64,000 nucleotides of DNA from Scleropages formosus (taxonomy: Eukaryota > Chordata > Actinopteri > Osteoglossiformes > Osteoglossidae). This document shows, piece after piece, positions 11,570 to 21,645 of this stretch (positions are counted from its first letter, which is position 1; each line of letters begins with the position of its first letter). A program made the translations under genes and the position numbers. The notes beneath the pieces were generated by a model. It saw nothing but the letters and a program-made list of their open reading frames with translations, did no database searches and was not told the origin of the DNA. The stretch lies in assembly GCF_900964775.1 (NCBI RefSeq), contig NC_041830.1, forward strand, positions 13,435,501 to 13,499,500. Reading direction: 5' to 3'.

Positions 11570-12100
11570 AACAACATGCTACCTGTGTGGCCCTGGCTTC
11601 TTCATCTGGATGAAATTATTTTCATGCCAAAATTTTTCCAAATGTGATTAAACTGAAATATGTTCATATGCATAACAACCATTCGACTAAACTGGTCATA
11701 TATGTGTAACTTACAAGATACATTTTACATAAGCAGAAATATGGGATTGAAAGGATAATTCATTTTGTAAATTTACAAGAAATTAATCATATTTCATAAA
11801 TCTGGTCAATGAATGTAAGTTTCAAAGTCATTCTTTCCAGACACCTGCAGTTCAAGCTGTATAATTATCATTCACCAGCAGATGGCGCTGATCAGTAACA
11901 CAAAAAAAGCATTAAATTGAGTTATGGGAATTAAACAAGTAAAAAAAAAAATAACCTGTCACGCTTTATAAAGGGACAACCACCGAAATAATACATTAGT
12001 CTGTCATGTGAGCTCCCACACTTCATTTTTACTAGTAAACTTTTAGTATATTTTTCAAATAAACAGAGTATTTTAACGGTTATGTATAATCAGAATTCAG
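11570..12100. other. Short intergenic gap between agxt and dtymk
   Basis: AT-rich DNA with no long open frame and no repeat that I recognise. Confidence 0.6.
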
Positions 12101-12249
12101 AATTCAGAAAAGCGCAGCGCACACGTCGTACGTCCTACGTATTTCCGGTGCACGTACGTATGCGTCGCTGGAAAAAAGGCGCGTTGTTCGCCTGGAAGTT
12201 GCTGTAGCGTTAGAAGCGCAAATTGAGAAATTGAAATTAGGATTAAAAA
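12101..12249 (+). promoter_or_regulatory. dtymk: dtymk promoter and leader
   Basis: Contains clustered ACGT palindromes ('cacgtcgtacgtcctacg', 'cacgtacgtatgcg') and an ETS-type 'ttccgg' at about 12142. No TATA box is seen close to the start codon. This resembles a housekeeping promoter. Confidence 0.5.
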
Positions 12250-14324
12250 ATGACGGGCAGAAGAGGAGCTCTGATCATATTAGAAGGGGTGGACCGGGCC
12301 GGAAAAACAACGCAGTGCACGAAGCTGGTGCAGGCGCTGCGGGCGAGGGGACGAGCGGCAGAAATGATGAGATTCCCCGGTAAATGATCTTTTTTTCCTT
12401 CTGTTTGAGCAGCTACGCAGGATACACGACTGACGACACGTCCGTAGATACCGCTAGTGTTGTCGGCCCTGTTATCTTGTGTGCTACTGTGTATTGCTGT
12501 GATTCACATCATGATTGGCATTTTCTTCCTCCAAACACACACACATATTGGCTAAAGCCGCTTCTAGCGGGGTAGTGGCGAGCCGGAGTCTAGCCCGGCA
12601 ACACCCCCCCCTCCCATAAAGAAAGGACTACAAATACCGTGAGCCTCTGCGGGTCAATTCACGATTCTTCTTTCGCACAGACCGGACCACAAAGATTGGC
12701 CAGATGATCAGTTTGTATCTGGAGAAGAAGATCAACCTGGAGGACCACACCGTGCATCTGCTTTTCTCAGCCAACCGCTGGGAACTTGCGTAAGACCCCC
12801 CATTTGAACCCTTTACCTTCACCACAACTCTATAACGTTTTTGTATTGCACAGCAGTACTGAGTACAAAGTGTTTAGTTCAATTCAACAGCTCGTGTCCA
12901 CAGCGATTGGCAGCACTTTACCCATACAGCGGGGTATTACTACTCCTGCAGAGTAGAATTTGAATCGAGCCCCCTTCGCTTGCCTGGAAGTTGACTATGC
13001 TGCCAGCAGCTCCCTACAGTTACATTGTATTTGCAATCACAGTTTTCTATGCAGATGTGCGCATTTAGTCATTGGAACAATTTGCAAAATGCAGCAAATG
13101 GAAAATGCTGTTTGAGCCCAACGTTCACCTGCCTGTATGCTGGACAGTGCTGGTAATTTTTGGTGTGTCTGACTCTGCTCTCCAGGCCTCTGATCAAAAA
13201 GAAGCTGGAGCAGGGTGTGAGCCTTGTAGTGGACCGATACGCCTTCTCGGGAGTGGCTTTTACCAGCGCCAAGCCGGTAGTCCTATGTTTCTGCTCAGTT
13301 TACTGGTAGGGAGGGTTAGTTCTCCTCCTTTTTTTCTGAACAAACCTGAAATGAAATGGCACCCTGGCTGCACGCAGGGCTTTGGCCTGGAGTGGTGCAA
13401 GAACCCAGACGTGGGGCTACCCAAGCCGGACCTGGTCCTGTTTCTGCAGCTGAGCCCAGCGGAAGCGGCGCGACGGGGCAAGTTTGGAGACGAGCGCTAC
13501 GAGAGGACCGACTTCCAGAAAACGGTGCTGCAGAGGTTCGAGCAGCTAATGAAGGACCCATCGGTCAACTGGCAGGTGGGACATCTTTGAAAGATATAAT
13601 CCCGTCCAGGTCAGAGTTCACCAGGAATGTTTAGATCTCTCTAGATCAGGGGTTCTTAACCTGGGGTCCATGGCTCCCTCGATAATCCTTGGGTGAGTTT
13701 TAGGATGTCAATGAACTACAGGCCTGCTTTGAAGATAATAAAAGTAAAAAAAAAAATCAAAGGTATTTCTATGCAATTAGACTTATGATGTAAATGTAGG
13801 GGGATGCGATGGCACAGCGGGTTTAACTGGGGCCTGCTCTCTAGTGGGTCTGGGGTTCGAGTCCTGCTTGGGGTGCTTCGCGCAGACTGGCGTCCCGTCC
13901 AGGGTGCGTCCCCTCCCCCTCCAGCCTTACGTCCTGCGTGGCCGGGTTAGGCTCCAGCTCGCTGTGACCCTGCTTGGGACAAGTGATTGTAGACGTGTGT
14001 GTATGTGTGTGTTATAAATGTAGGTGCAATGAATTCAGTGCAATACTGTTCTCCAGTGTATGTACATTTTTCTAGGAGGGGCCTGTAGTTTTCTTAAAGG
14101 GATCTGGGGGCAGGAAACTGTGGTCTATATGTATAGAATTTCTACATTTGGCACCACTGTAGTATGTATTTACTGTTACTTTCAGAAGGCTTGCTTTCTG
14201 AATTTTCTTTCAGGTGATAGATGCTGCCAGAAGCATAGATGAGTTGCATCAAGAAATCCTGAGACACAGCGAAGCTGCTATCGAGCAAGCAGCAAACCAG
14301 CCTGTAGCAGAGCTATGGAACTGA
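12250..14324 (+). CDS. dtymk: Thymidylate kinase (dTMP kinase), 5 exons
   Basis: Phosphorylates dTMP to dTDP with ATP for DNA synthesis, in cytosol, nucleus and mitochondria. The exons are 12250-12379, 12681-12789, 13186-13276, 13378-13575 and 14214-14324. They sum to 212 residues, the same as human DTYMK. Visible motifs are the P-loop GVDRAGKTT near residues 13-21, 'FSANRWE', the [10 protein letters not shown] motif, and '[14 protein letters not shown]'. The product ends in -AELWN. The last intron is enlarged by a MITE-like repeat that a SINE has split. The 3' end faces atg4b. Confidence 0.96.
12895..13030 (-). repeat. SINE family B, degraded, inverted
   Basis: Read on the minus strand it shows a box B-like 'gattcaaattc', a 'gcaggagtagtaat' block and 'gctgtatgggtaaa', all family B features. 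It lies in dtymk intron 2. Confidence 0.5.
13645..14120 (+). mobile_element. hAT-like non-autonomous DNA transposon, split by a SINE
   Basis: Begins with 'caggggttcttaacctgggg' and resumes after the SINE with 'tacatttttctaggaggggc'. Both halves match, in order, the unsplit relative at 18315-18602. No transposase is present. The family name is inferred from the terminal sequence style only. Confidence 0.55.
13801..14015 (+). repeat. tRNA-derived SINE, family A, copy 4 (nested)
   Basis: Box A is degraded ('tggcacagcggg') and box B 'ggttcgagtcc' is intact. It has a GT-rich tail and an exact target duplication, taaatgtagg (13791-13800 and 14016-14025). It sits inside the MITE-like repeat in dtymk intron 4. 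Confidence 0.9.
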
Positions 14325-14840
14325 GACGCCTCCAATTAGAAAGGTGCGAGTCGGGCTGTACCCAATCACAGAGCAGTGGAAATAAGGCACGTCCAATCAG
14401 ATGGCAGTACGTTGGATGTCACAACACCAAGTCTGTTGTGTCTTTCTTGTGGAAGGATGATAATTGCAGAATTTAAATTTGGGTCCCCTTAGTGAAAACT
14501 GGTTGGTGGGGTTATTACGATTTAGGTGGTGAGGAAGAACACACATTCTCGTAATGATTTTAGCAGCTTTTTATTTTATTAAGAACACAGTGAATTACAG
14601 ATCAGCTTCACAATACTGTATTTCAGACAGATTTTTACAGTTGTCTTATGTTTTCATTTTTCTCCACTACATTTTTTAAATCTGCTAAATTTGTCTTTAA
14701 CAACAGCTTGTGAATCATTTTGAACCTCTTTCAGATCTGGTTTTTATATATAGAATTCTGTATAGATATATTTGACCTTGAATATCTCCAAGCTGTAAGG
14801 TAACAACTTAAACTATTTTCAAAATAAATACGATTTCAAA
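14325..14840 (+). terminator. dtymk: dtymk 3' UTR, with a possible antisense atg4b 3' end
   Basis: A plus-strand AATAAA lies at 14823-14828. On the minus strand AATAAA lies at 14570-14575 and again at 14575-14580, suitable for atg4b. If both are used, the two 3' UTRs overlap by about 250 bases. Confidence 0.4.
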
Positions 14841-15432
14841 AATGCCATAGAAATTAATTATTTTAATAAGGCGCCAACACATTGTCTCCATAGCATCGAT
14901 AGTAATTTTTTTCAAATGGGGCTTGAAATGTTACTCGTATGTGGCATTAAAGCAGAGATTGTGGCCCTGCTACTTCTTTCCCTGAACAGAAAAATGGTCT
15001 TCTGCGCAGCGTGTGTGTGGTACTCAGAACAACTGTGTCACTCTGCTTGCATGGCCAGGAATCCTAAATCCATCCCGCTGTCCACTCCCTGCCCTCACAG
15101 GAGACAACGCCTGCAAAAGGAAGTTTCAGCTGGACACAGTAATGCTGCTCTATGTACAGCAATAAGATAAAGCACAACTGTCACTTTTTGTTTTTTTGTT
15201 TTTCATAGAAAAATTACTAGTACGTAGTGTGCAAATTGTAAACAAAAGAAAAACAATGGTAGTTCCACTGTGCCTTTTTTCCACAACATAGGGGTTGATG
15301 GTGCATGTGAAATAAAGAGTCTGTAGCTGGTTGGAGGAAGCTTCGCCTGCTGAAGCAAGCAAGGTCGAGGGAACCCCACTCTCTCTAGCCCAAAAAAAAA
15401 ACCTCTTCCAATCTGCAAGTAAAAAGCACTCT

Positions 15433-18400
15433 TCACAGCGACAGGATCTCAAACTCCTCATCCTCAGAGTCAAAGAACCGCTCCAGCCGGTCTGAGTCTG
15501 AGAATCTGGAAGGGAGAGAGAAGAGGCGTTCCCTATCGTGTTTCCTCCACATAAGAAAAAAATTAAGGTGAAGCTCTTCGCAGAAACATTTTTGAACTCA
15601 AAATACGAAGTTTTAGGACACTTAAGTAAAAAGTTTGTTTCTTTATATATGAAGCTGGTAAGTTTTGGTAGTCTGGGGTGTCAGGCACTGACCGGGTGTG
15701 AGGTTGAGCACATCGGCGTTGGCATAATGGGACGGCTGGCTGTCCACCAGCTCAAACATGGGCAGCGCATCTCGGTTGCAGGACAGCTAAAAGGATCAGG
15801 GTGGGAGGTAAACTGTTACAGGTGACACCATTCAACTTCTCTGACTTACAATATAAAGTTCCTGTGAAGCATCATGTTGCACTAATTTGCATAACTAACT
15901 GAGCATGGGGAATAGGGTTGGGCAGGACACAAAGTACAGAAAGTCATGTGCAAAACCTACCAGAACAATCTTTCAAATAAATGATATTCAGATGAACTGA
16001 TGATTGTAAACTGCCCTTCACTGTGTGTGTTGCACAACTGTGGGAATGACTGTAGAGAGTTAAGTGAAGTGATCCAGCACTGTAAGCCATGCTGGACAAA
16101 GGCATCAGCAAAGTACTAGTTGATCACGTTGGCTTTGATAAATGACTAATTGTAAAAGCAATATATGACAGAGTGGATTAGGATGTCCGCAGGCCAGTTG
16201 TGTGTGTTCCGTGAGATCCAGCCCACCTTTCGGATGCGCGTACACCACTCGTCAAAGTCCTCCTCCGTTCTGCAGAAGAACCCCTGTTGGTGATAAACAC
16301 AGAAAGCCCGTTAAGTCAATGTTTAGGTTTAACATGATTAATCATCTCAGATTTTGTCTGCTAAAGTCATACATATTCATCTACTGCGTCTGTCCAGCAT
16401 GTCCTCAATTCTTCCAACATATGTTTCCTTCCTTTTAATACATAATTAGCTCTTCATCCTTCACTCTGGGAGACCTGATTATGAACACCCATTATGGTCA
16501 TTTAAAAAAAAAAAAAAAAAAAAATCGTGCTCTTTTCACAGAAACAAGAACATCTGAAAACATCTGATCTTGAGTTTGTCCCCAGAAACATCTATTTTTG
16601 GCTCCTGTATTGACAGGTAATGAATAACACAGAGCTCAAATCTATGCAGCTAATTACCCTCCCTTGCCATTCCTTACAGTTACCCCTCTTGAGGTTTACA
16701 GTCTGTTACTCTTGGGGGGTGGGGGGCTGGTGTACCACTGCGATGGAGGGGTCCAGCTCCCGGATGTTCATGCGGCATGGGGGGTGCTGACAGTGGTAGG
16801 TGTCGTCTGGGACCTGGCCGTCATCGGATGGCTCCACAGCCGGCTGGGTGGTATGGGGGTCCAAGTAAATGAGCTCCTCGCCTGGTGGGAAGCACAGAGG
16901 CGATAGCACGTCGCTGCCATGCCACTCAAGCCTTCACAGACGGACAGCCCTCCTAAGTGCAGCACTCACCCACAAAGCCGATGAAGTAGTGTGCGCTGTT
17001 AGGCTTCCCTCCGATCACTCCCAGGGACTGTGGGAACATGAAGCAGTGCTGGACCAAGCACAGGGGTCAATACCGCATTAACATTTCATGTTGTGTCCAC
17101 AATCATTAGCATAAAATAAAAGTCTTCCTGTTCTTTATATTCCGGTATCTGCCTTCAGGCATGAGCCACATGTCACAGCAGATGACACAGTGGTTAGAGC
17201 AACTGCCTTGCAACAGATGGTAATGGGCTCAAACCCCTCTTTTTGCAATACCCTTGATCTCAAGTACCAGGAATTGATACAGCAAAAATTACCAACCTGT
17301 CTAAATGGTTAATCGAATTTAATTGTTTATACACCAACAATGGAAGTTGCTTCACTGGAATGACTGCATAGTAATAAGGAATTATGAGGGTGATGTGCTG
17401 CCGAGTCCAGGTTTCTCCTAGGTCTGCGTGTGTGTACACGTGTGCATGGGGGTGTGGTCCACCTTCAGCGTCTCCATGTAGGCCTCGTTGATGTCGCTCA
17501 GGCCCAGTCGCAAGGGAATAAGCAGGACCAGGGGTTTCCACAGCACCGTCTCCTCTACCCCCATGGCGCAAGCCCCCTCCAGGCAGCCATTAAGCCCCCG
17601 CTCTCCCTCCAGGTCGGCCTCTGCACAAGCTCCTCCGGCAAAGTCCAGCCACGGCATGCACAGTCGCTCTGAGGAGGATGCAGACGACGCACCATCGCTG
17701 GACCCATGGGACTAGTTTACTGAAAGCCGACCCCACCGATACTCGTACTGTGTCTGGGGCTTTTCACGCTAATTCATTTACAACTTTCTAACACAGGCAT
17801 CCGCTGCACTCACTGATCTCCTCGATGACCACAGTGTTGTCCATGGCGACGTGTACCGCCATCCGGCTCCATGAATCAAACACAGACAGCTTCCTGAGCG
17901 AGGGAGAGAGGCGCGTGGAACCGTGAAACGCAAGGTCCTCATCTGTCTTTGAGAACGAGTCGCAGCAAAGACATTAGGACTGGTGAAGGTTTCAGTAAAC
18001 AGGACGATCAATAGATGGGTCTCATGCAAAGTACAGCACTCTGGTTACAAAAAAAAAAAAAATCAAAAAAATCTTGAGTTTAAAATATTTAAAGGGGTTC
18101 AATGTTCCCTGGTTAGCAGCTGCATCATCTTTCACATTTGACCCGAAAAGAGGACACCGGGCCGAGGGCGGCGAACACTCACTTGAGAACCTGTGCCACT
18201 GTGTTCGGCCCATACCACTGCCCGATAGACTTTCCCTCTCCAACACCCATCTGGGCTAAAGGAAGGCAGCAGAGATGAGAATCAGCACAGTCTGTCCTTC
18301 TCATGTTCTATTTAAATCAAGGGCCCTTAACGTGGGGTCTGTGGAGCCCTTGGGGGCCGACGGATGAGCTTCAGGGCGTCTGTGGAACACAGACTTACTT

Positions 18401-20815
18401 TGAAAATGACACCAACTCGATAAAAGTTTAGGATAAAAAGGTTACTATGCTGTTATCACCTATGACACAATTCTATGTAAAGTTAATCCATTTTCAGTGC
18501 AACAAATACGTTTTCCACAAATTACGGACATTTTTATGGGGGGTCTTTAGCTTTTCAGATACCTAAAGGTGTCCGTGGCCTAGAAAAGGTTTGAAAACCA
18601 TCCGATTTAAATTATGACGTTCTCATGTTTGTAAAAGGAAATAATTTGGGCTTCGAGACTTTGTAACACTGTAAATGGTAGGAAAGCGGAGTCTAAGTGT
18701 ACCGATCTGATGTATGGAATAGTAGCTGTCCTTCTTGTCGATGAAAGCGTTGAGGATGCTGACATATTCCTCTCTCTGTCGCTGGCCCCGCTGCCACCTC
18801 CAGTCTGCATCGGACAAAGACAGATCTCCCAGCATGCACCGCACAGCCCGTTTCGGTCGCGGCGCTGACCGTAAGAGAAGCCAAGTCACCTGACCTAAAT
18901 GCCTTTAGCTGCAGGAATCCCGTAACTCTTTCCCTTCACCTGCTACAATCTCACACTAAAAATTCAGAGTCGATGTCACGGATAAGGATGAAGGGTCCCT
19001 TTAATTGTCTGTATCAAAGAATGAAAATTACACGCACGTGGTCGTGCTGATCAGGGTGTTAAAGAAGAAATACCTCGGCCTAGATGTCTGCAGAGCAGGG
19101 CCTCGGCCAAGATCATCTGACCGCAGCGAAGCATGCATCCCCACCCTGTGTCCGACGTGGGGCCCGTTCCTCCTGCGGCAAGTACGTGCGGTTAGAGAGC
19201 AGATTAGTCTTTCACACAAATACAAACACGTTGACAGAATGGTTTTCGGCGTTTCTGTCTCGTTCAGGAGAACATTCCAGAATTTACATTCCCTCTTTAA
19301 CGATGCAAAACCTAAGGGGTGCTGATGTTCACTCACCAATTGGTGGGAAGTTTTTTCTGTAGGTGAACCACAGGCGGGAGGAAATATCGGAAAGAATCTC
19401 ATCTCTTTCTGTAACATTCAGGAATCGGCCCATGTTTCAGTTAGATATCTTCGCACTTGCGGTTATACAAAAAAACAAAACAAAAAAAAAAAAATCCAAA
19501 ATCCAGATTACGATATCAAGCTGTGGCTGCACACGGTTACTATTAAGCGTCACCGCTAACCTGTGAGAGCACTGAACTCTTTGCCCAAAATCCACACCGG
19601 ATCTGCAGTTTCAGGGAACTCTTCAAACTCTCCGAAGAGCAGTGTGTCGTACGTCAGGGTAGCTGACATATACAGTATTAATAAATACATCGTGGGGGGG
19701 GGGGGGGGGAGGGGGAAAAAAAAATAAAAAAAATCAATAATGGCATGAAATCCCATTTAAGACTCAATAACAATAAATTATGTACAATTAGTGTGATGTT
19801 CCTTCGCTCCATAGCTTAAACATGAGCCTGAACAAGACTAAAAGGTTTTATTAAATTGCTTTATTAGCCCAGTCATCTGGAGCACAGGTTATAACAACCT
19901 GCAGAAGGACATTCATTGCAGAATCTGTTTCCTGGCACAAATTTCACCCTCAGCAGAAAAATAACTATTGAAAAACCAAATACTGTTATATTATGTTTAT
20001 GTACTCTGAAGGTTTGTTAGGTACTTTATTTTAACCTGGAATGTGCACAACTTTCCTGCTGAACACATGATCTACGTCATAGAAGACAACAGCGAAAATA
20101 TGCTGATAGATGCTGCATCCTAGTCACTTCCCTAGGTCACCTACTACATCTCCATCTCCTCCGAACATATCTACAACCTTCTGAAGACATGCGCCTCTCC
20201 AGAAGGTCAAATGAAACATTTCAAAGCAGACAGAAATTAAGGTTTCTATTGCACAGATGATGGATGGCTCTTCTATTACATCTATATCTAAAGATAAACG
20301 GGGGGGGGTACTTCAAAAGATTTTAACCTTTCCAAAAACCCAAGTTATCTATTCTGTACCACATGACAGTGAAAACATTGGGGTTTTTAATTGCACAAAT
20401 GGTGGCTGTTGTGTCACCGGCTCCTGGCTCTTCTACTACATCTATATCTACATCTACAACACACACAACGCTGATCAGCACAGCATCCGACCTGCGAAGT
20501 GATGGACCGGGACAGTGTCAAGGACAGATTATTCCCGTCATTGCAACAAAAAGGACACTTATTTCTCAGAATTTGTACAGATTTCCCCAGAACCCAGAGC
20601 AGAGAATTATTTATTACTGAATGAATCCCGAAACAACTCTACCAAGACGCTCCATACACACTAGGCTAGCAGAACAAAATCAGACGGTATCTTTCTGTTT
20701 ACTTGCCCATTAATCTTGCTGGATTTTTATTGTTCTCAGATTATCACCACGCCACTAACAGAAAAATAAATGCGCATTATTGTTTTATTTTGAACGCTGT
20801 CTTACCTGCATCCAT
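15433..20815 (-). CDS. atg4b: Cysteine protease ATG4B, 13 exons
   Basis: Cleaves the C-terminus of ATG8/LC3/GABARAP precursors and delipidates them in autophagy. The exons, in transcript order, are 20806-20815, 19561-19662, 19337-19408, 19074-19172, 18703-18804, 18183-18255, 17814-17893, 17463-17668, 16970-17048, 16736-16881, 16227-16283, 15693-15786 and 15433-15497. They give 394 residues in frame (human 393). The catalytic Cys is in [10 protein letters not shown] and counts to residue 74, as in human. The Asp/His pair is in LDPHTTQ. The N-terminal LIR-like YDTL (8-11) and C-terminal FEIL motif near the end (-EEFEILSL) are kept. Acceptors were chosen by phase and homology where two were possible: the first exon of the KRLCMPW segment and the last exon. 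The start is a 10-base coding exon (MDA+g) that matches human. It shares a promoter with thap4. Confidence 0.95.
17170..17375 (+). repeat. SINE family B copy in atg4b intron
   Basis: Begins 'gatgacacagtggttagagc', followed by 'gggctcaaacccc' (box B-like), 'gatacagcaaaaattacc' and 'ttgcttcactggaatgac', a diverged tail. Confidence 0.7.
18315..18602 (+). mobile_element. hAT-like non-autonomous DNA transposon, unsplit
   Basis: Contains 'cccttaacgtggggtctg' at one end and 'aaaaggtttgaaaacc' at the other, as an imperfect inverted terminal repeat. It carries no coding capacity and is the relative of the copy at 13645. It lies in an atg4b intron. Confidence 0.55.
20250..20485. repeat. Diverged local direct duplication
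   Basis: The block 'ggctcttctattacatcta' near 20267 recurs as 'ggctcttctactacatcta' near 20429. Each copy is preceded by a similar 'attgcaca' block. It lies in atg4b intron 1 and I do not recognise it as a known element. Confidence 0.5.
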
Positions 20816-21645
20816 TCCGCCAATGACTCACCCTACCTTGCTGGGTGAGGAGACATCATGTGCTCGGTGGGTGGAAACGGGCACAATGATTTGTTAAAGA
20901 CACGACGGAAAAGGCGGGCTTATCTTTGTCTTAACCAATCATAGTGCTCATTAGGCAAGCCGTCGACTTCCTCTCCAATAAAAAGCAATTTTTGAAAGCA
21001 ACGTCGGAGAGGAAAACAGGGAGAATATTCGTAAACAGGAAGTGCAGGAAATTTTCGGGACGGCAAAACGTGTCCCATGATCGCGGTGTCCGCTTACCGT
21101 ATTACCATTGCATGTTACAGAATTGTCTTCTACACTCAGTGCGGATCATTTTTGCTGTTAGTTTTTCCTCTCACTATTTACGCAAACAGTGTAACGGAGT
21201 GTAGGAATAAACTTCCATTTTTAGAAGAAATTAAACGTGTTTACAGTGCAGAGGTTCTTCTGAAACATTTTATCTTCCATTCCCATTTTATTGTACAAAA
21301 AAATCATTTACATGTTGGAATGTTGAGTCTCCGCACCCTTACTTCAACTCTGCATTTACCATAATTTTGCTTTGCAATTGTTATAATTACACTAAAAAGT
21401 ATTTGATTTAAGATATGCTGTAATAAAGCTGAAGACTGATCGAATGCATCCGAAGTCTGAAAATTCTGACCAGTGAGTGTTTCAGACGTAGTGGCCGCCA
21501 TTTTGCTGTACGTCACAACAACACCTCGCAGCACGCAACAGGCCGCCATTTTGATGTACGGCTCGCAAACATCCTCCAGTCTTTTTTGACTGTACGTTGG
21601 AATAAAGTTAACTGTCCTGGTCTGTGACAGCGGAGGGGAGGGAAC
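20816..21645. promoter_or_regulatory. Shared head-to-head promoter of atg4b (-) and thap4 (+)
   Basis: The two start codons are 830 bases apart and point away from each other. An inverted-CCAAT context ('aaccaatcat', about 20934) lies on the atg4b side. On the thap4 side two copies of ggccgccattttg, a YY1-type site, lie at 21493-21505 and 21541-21553. Confidence 0.6.
21493..21553 (+). promoter_or_regulatory. Doublet of YY1-type sites upstream of thap4
   Basis: Two copies of 'ggccgccattttg' are spaced 48 bases apart, and each continues with a 'tgtacg' block. The CCGCCATTTTG core is the known YY1 motif. Its use here is inferred. Confidence 0.55.

Noticed and set aside
15498-15505. Last atg4b exon starting at 15505
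   Set aside because: This acceptor gives a frame mismatch. The one at 15497 gives [11 protein letters not shown] in frame.
17669-17711. Extension of the atg4b exon to an acceptor at 17711
   Set aside because: It leaves the wrong phase with the exon at 17814. The acceptor at 17668 restores frame and gives EEIKRLC, matching human EEIRRLC.
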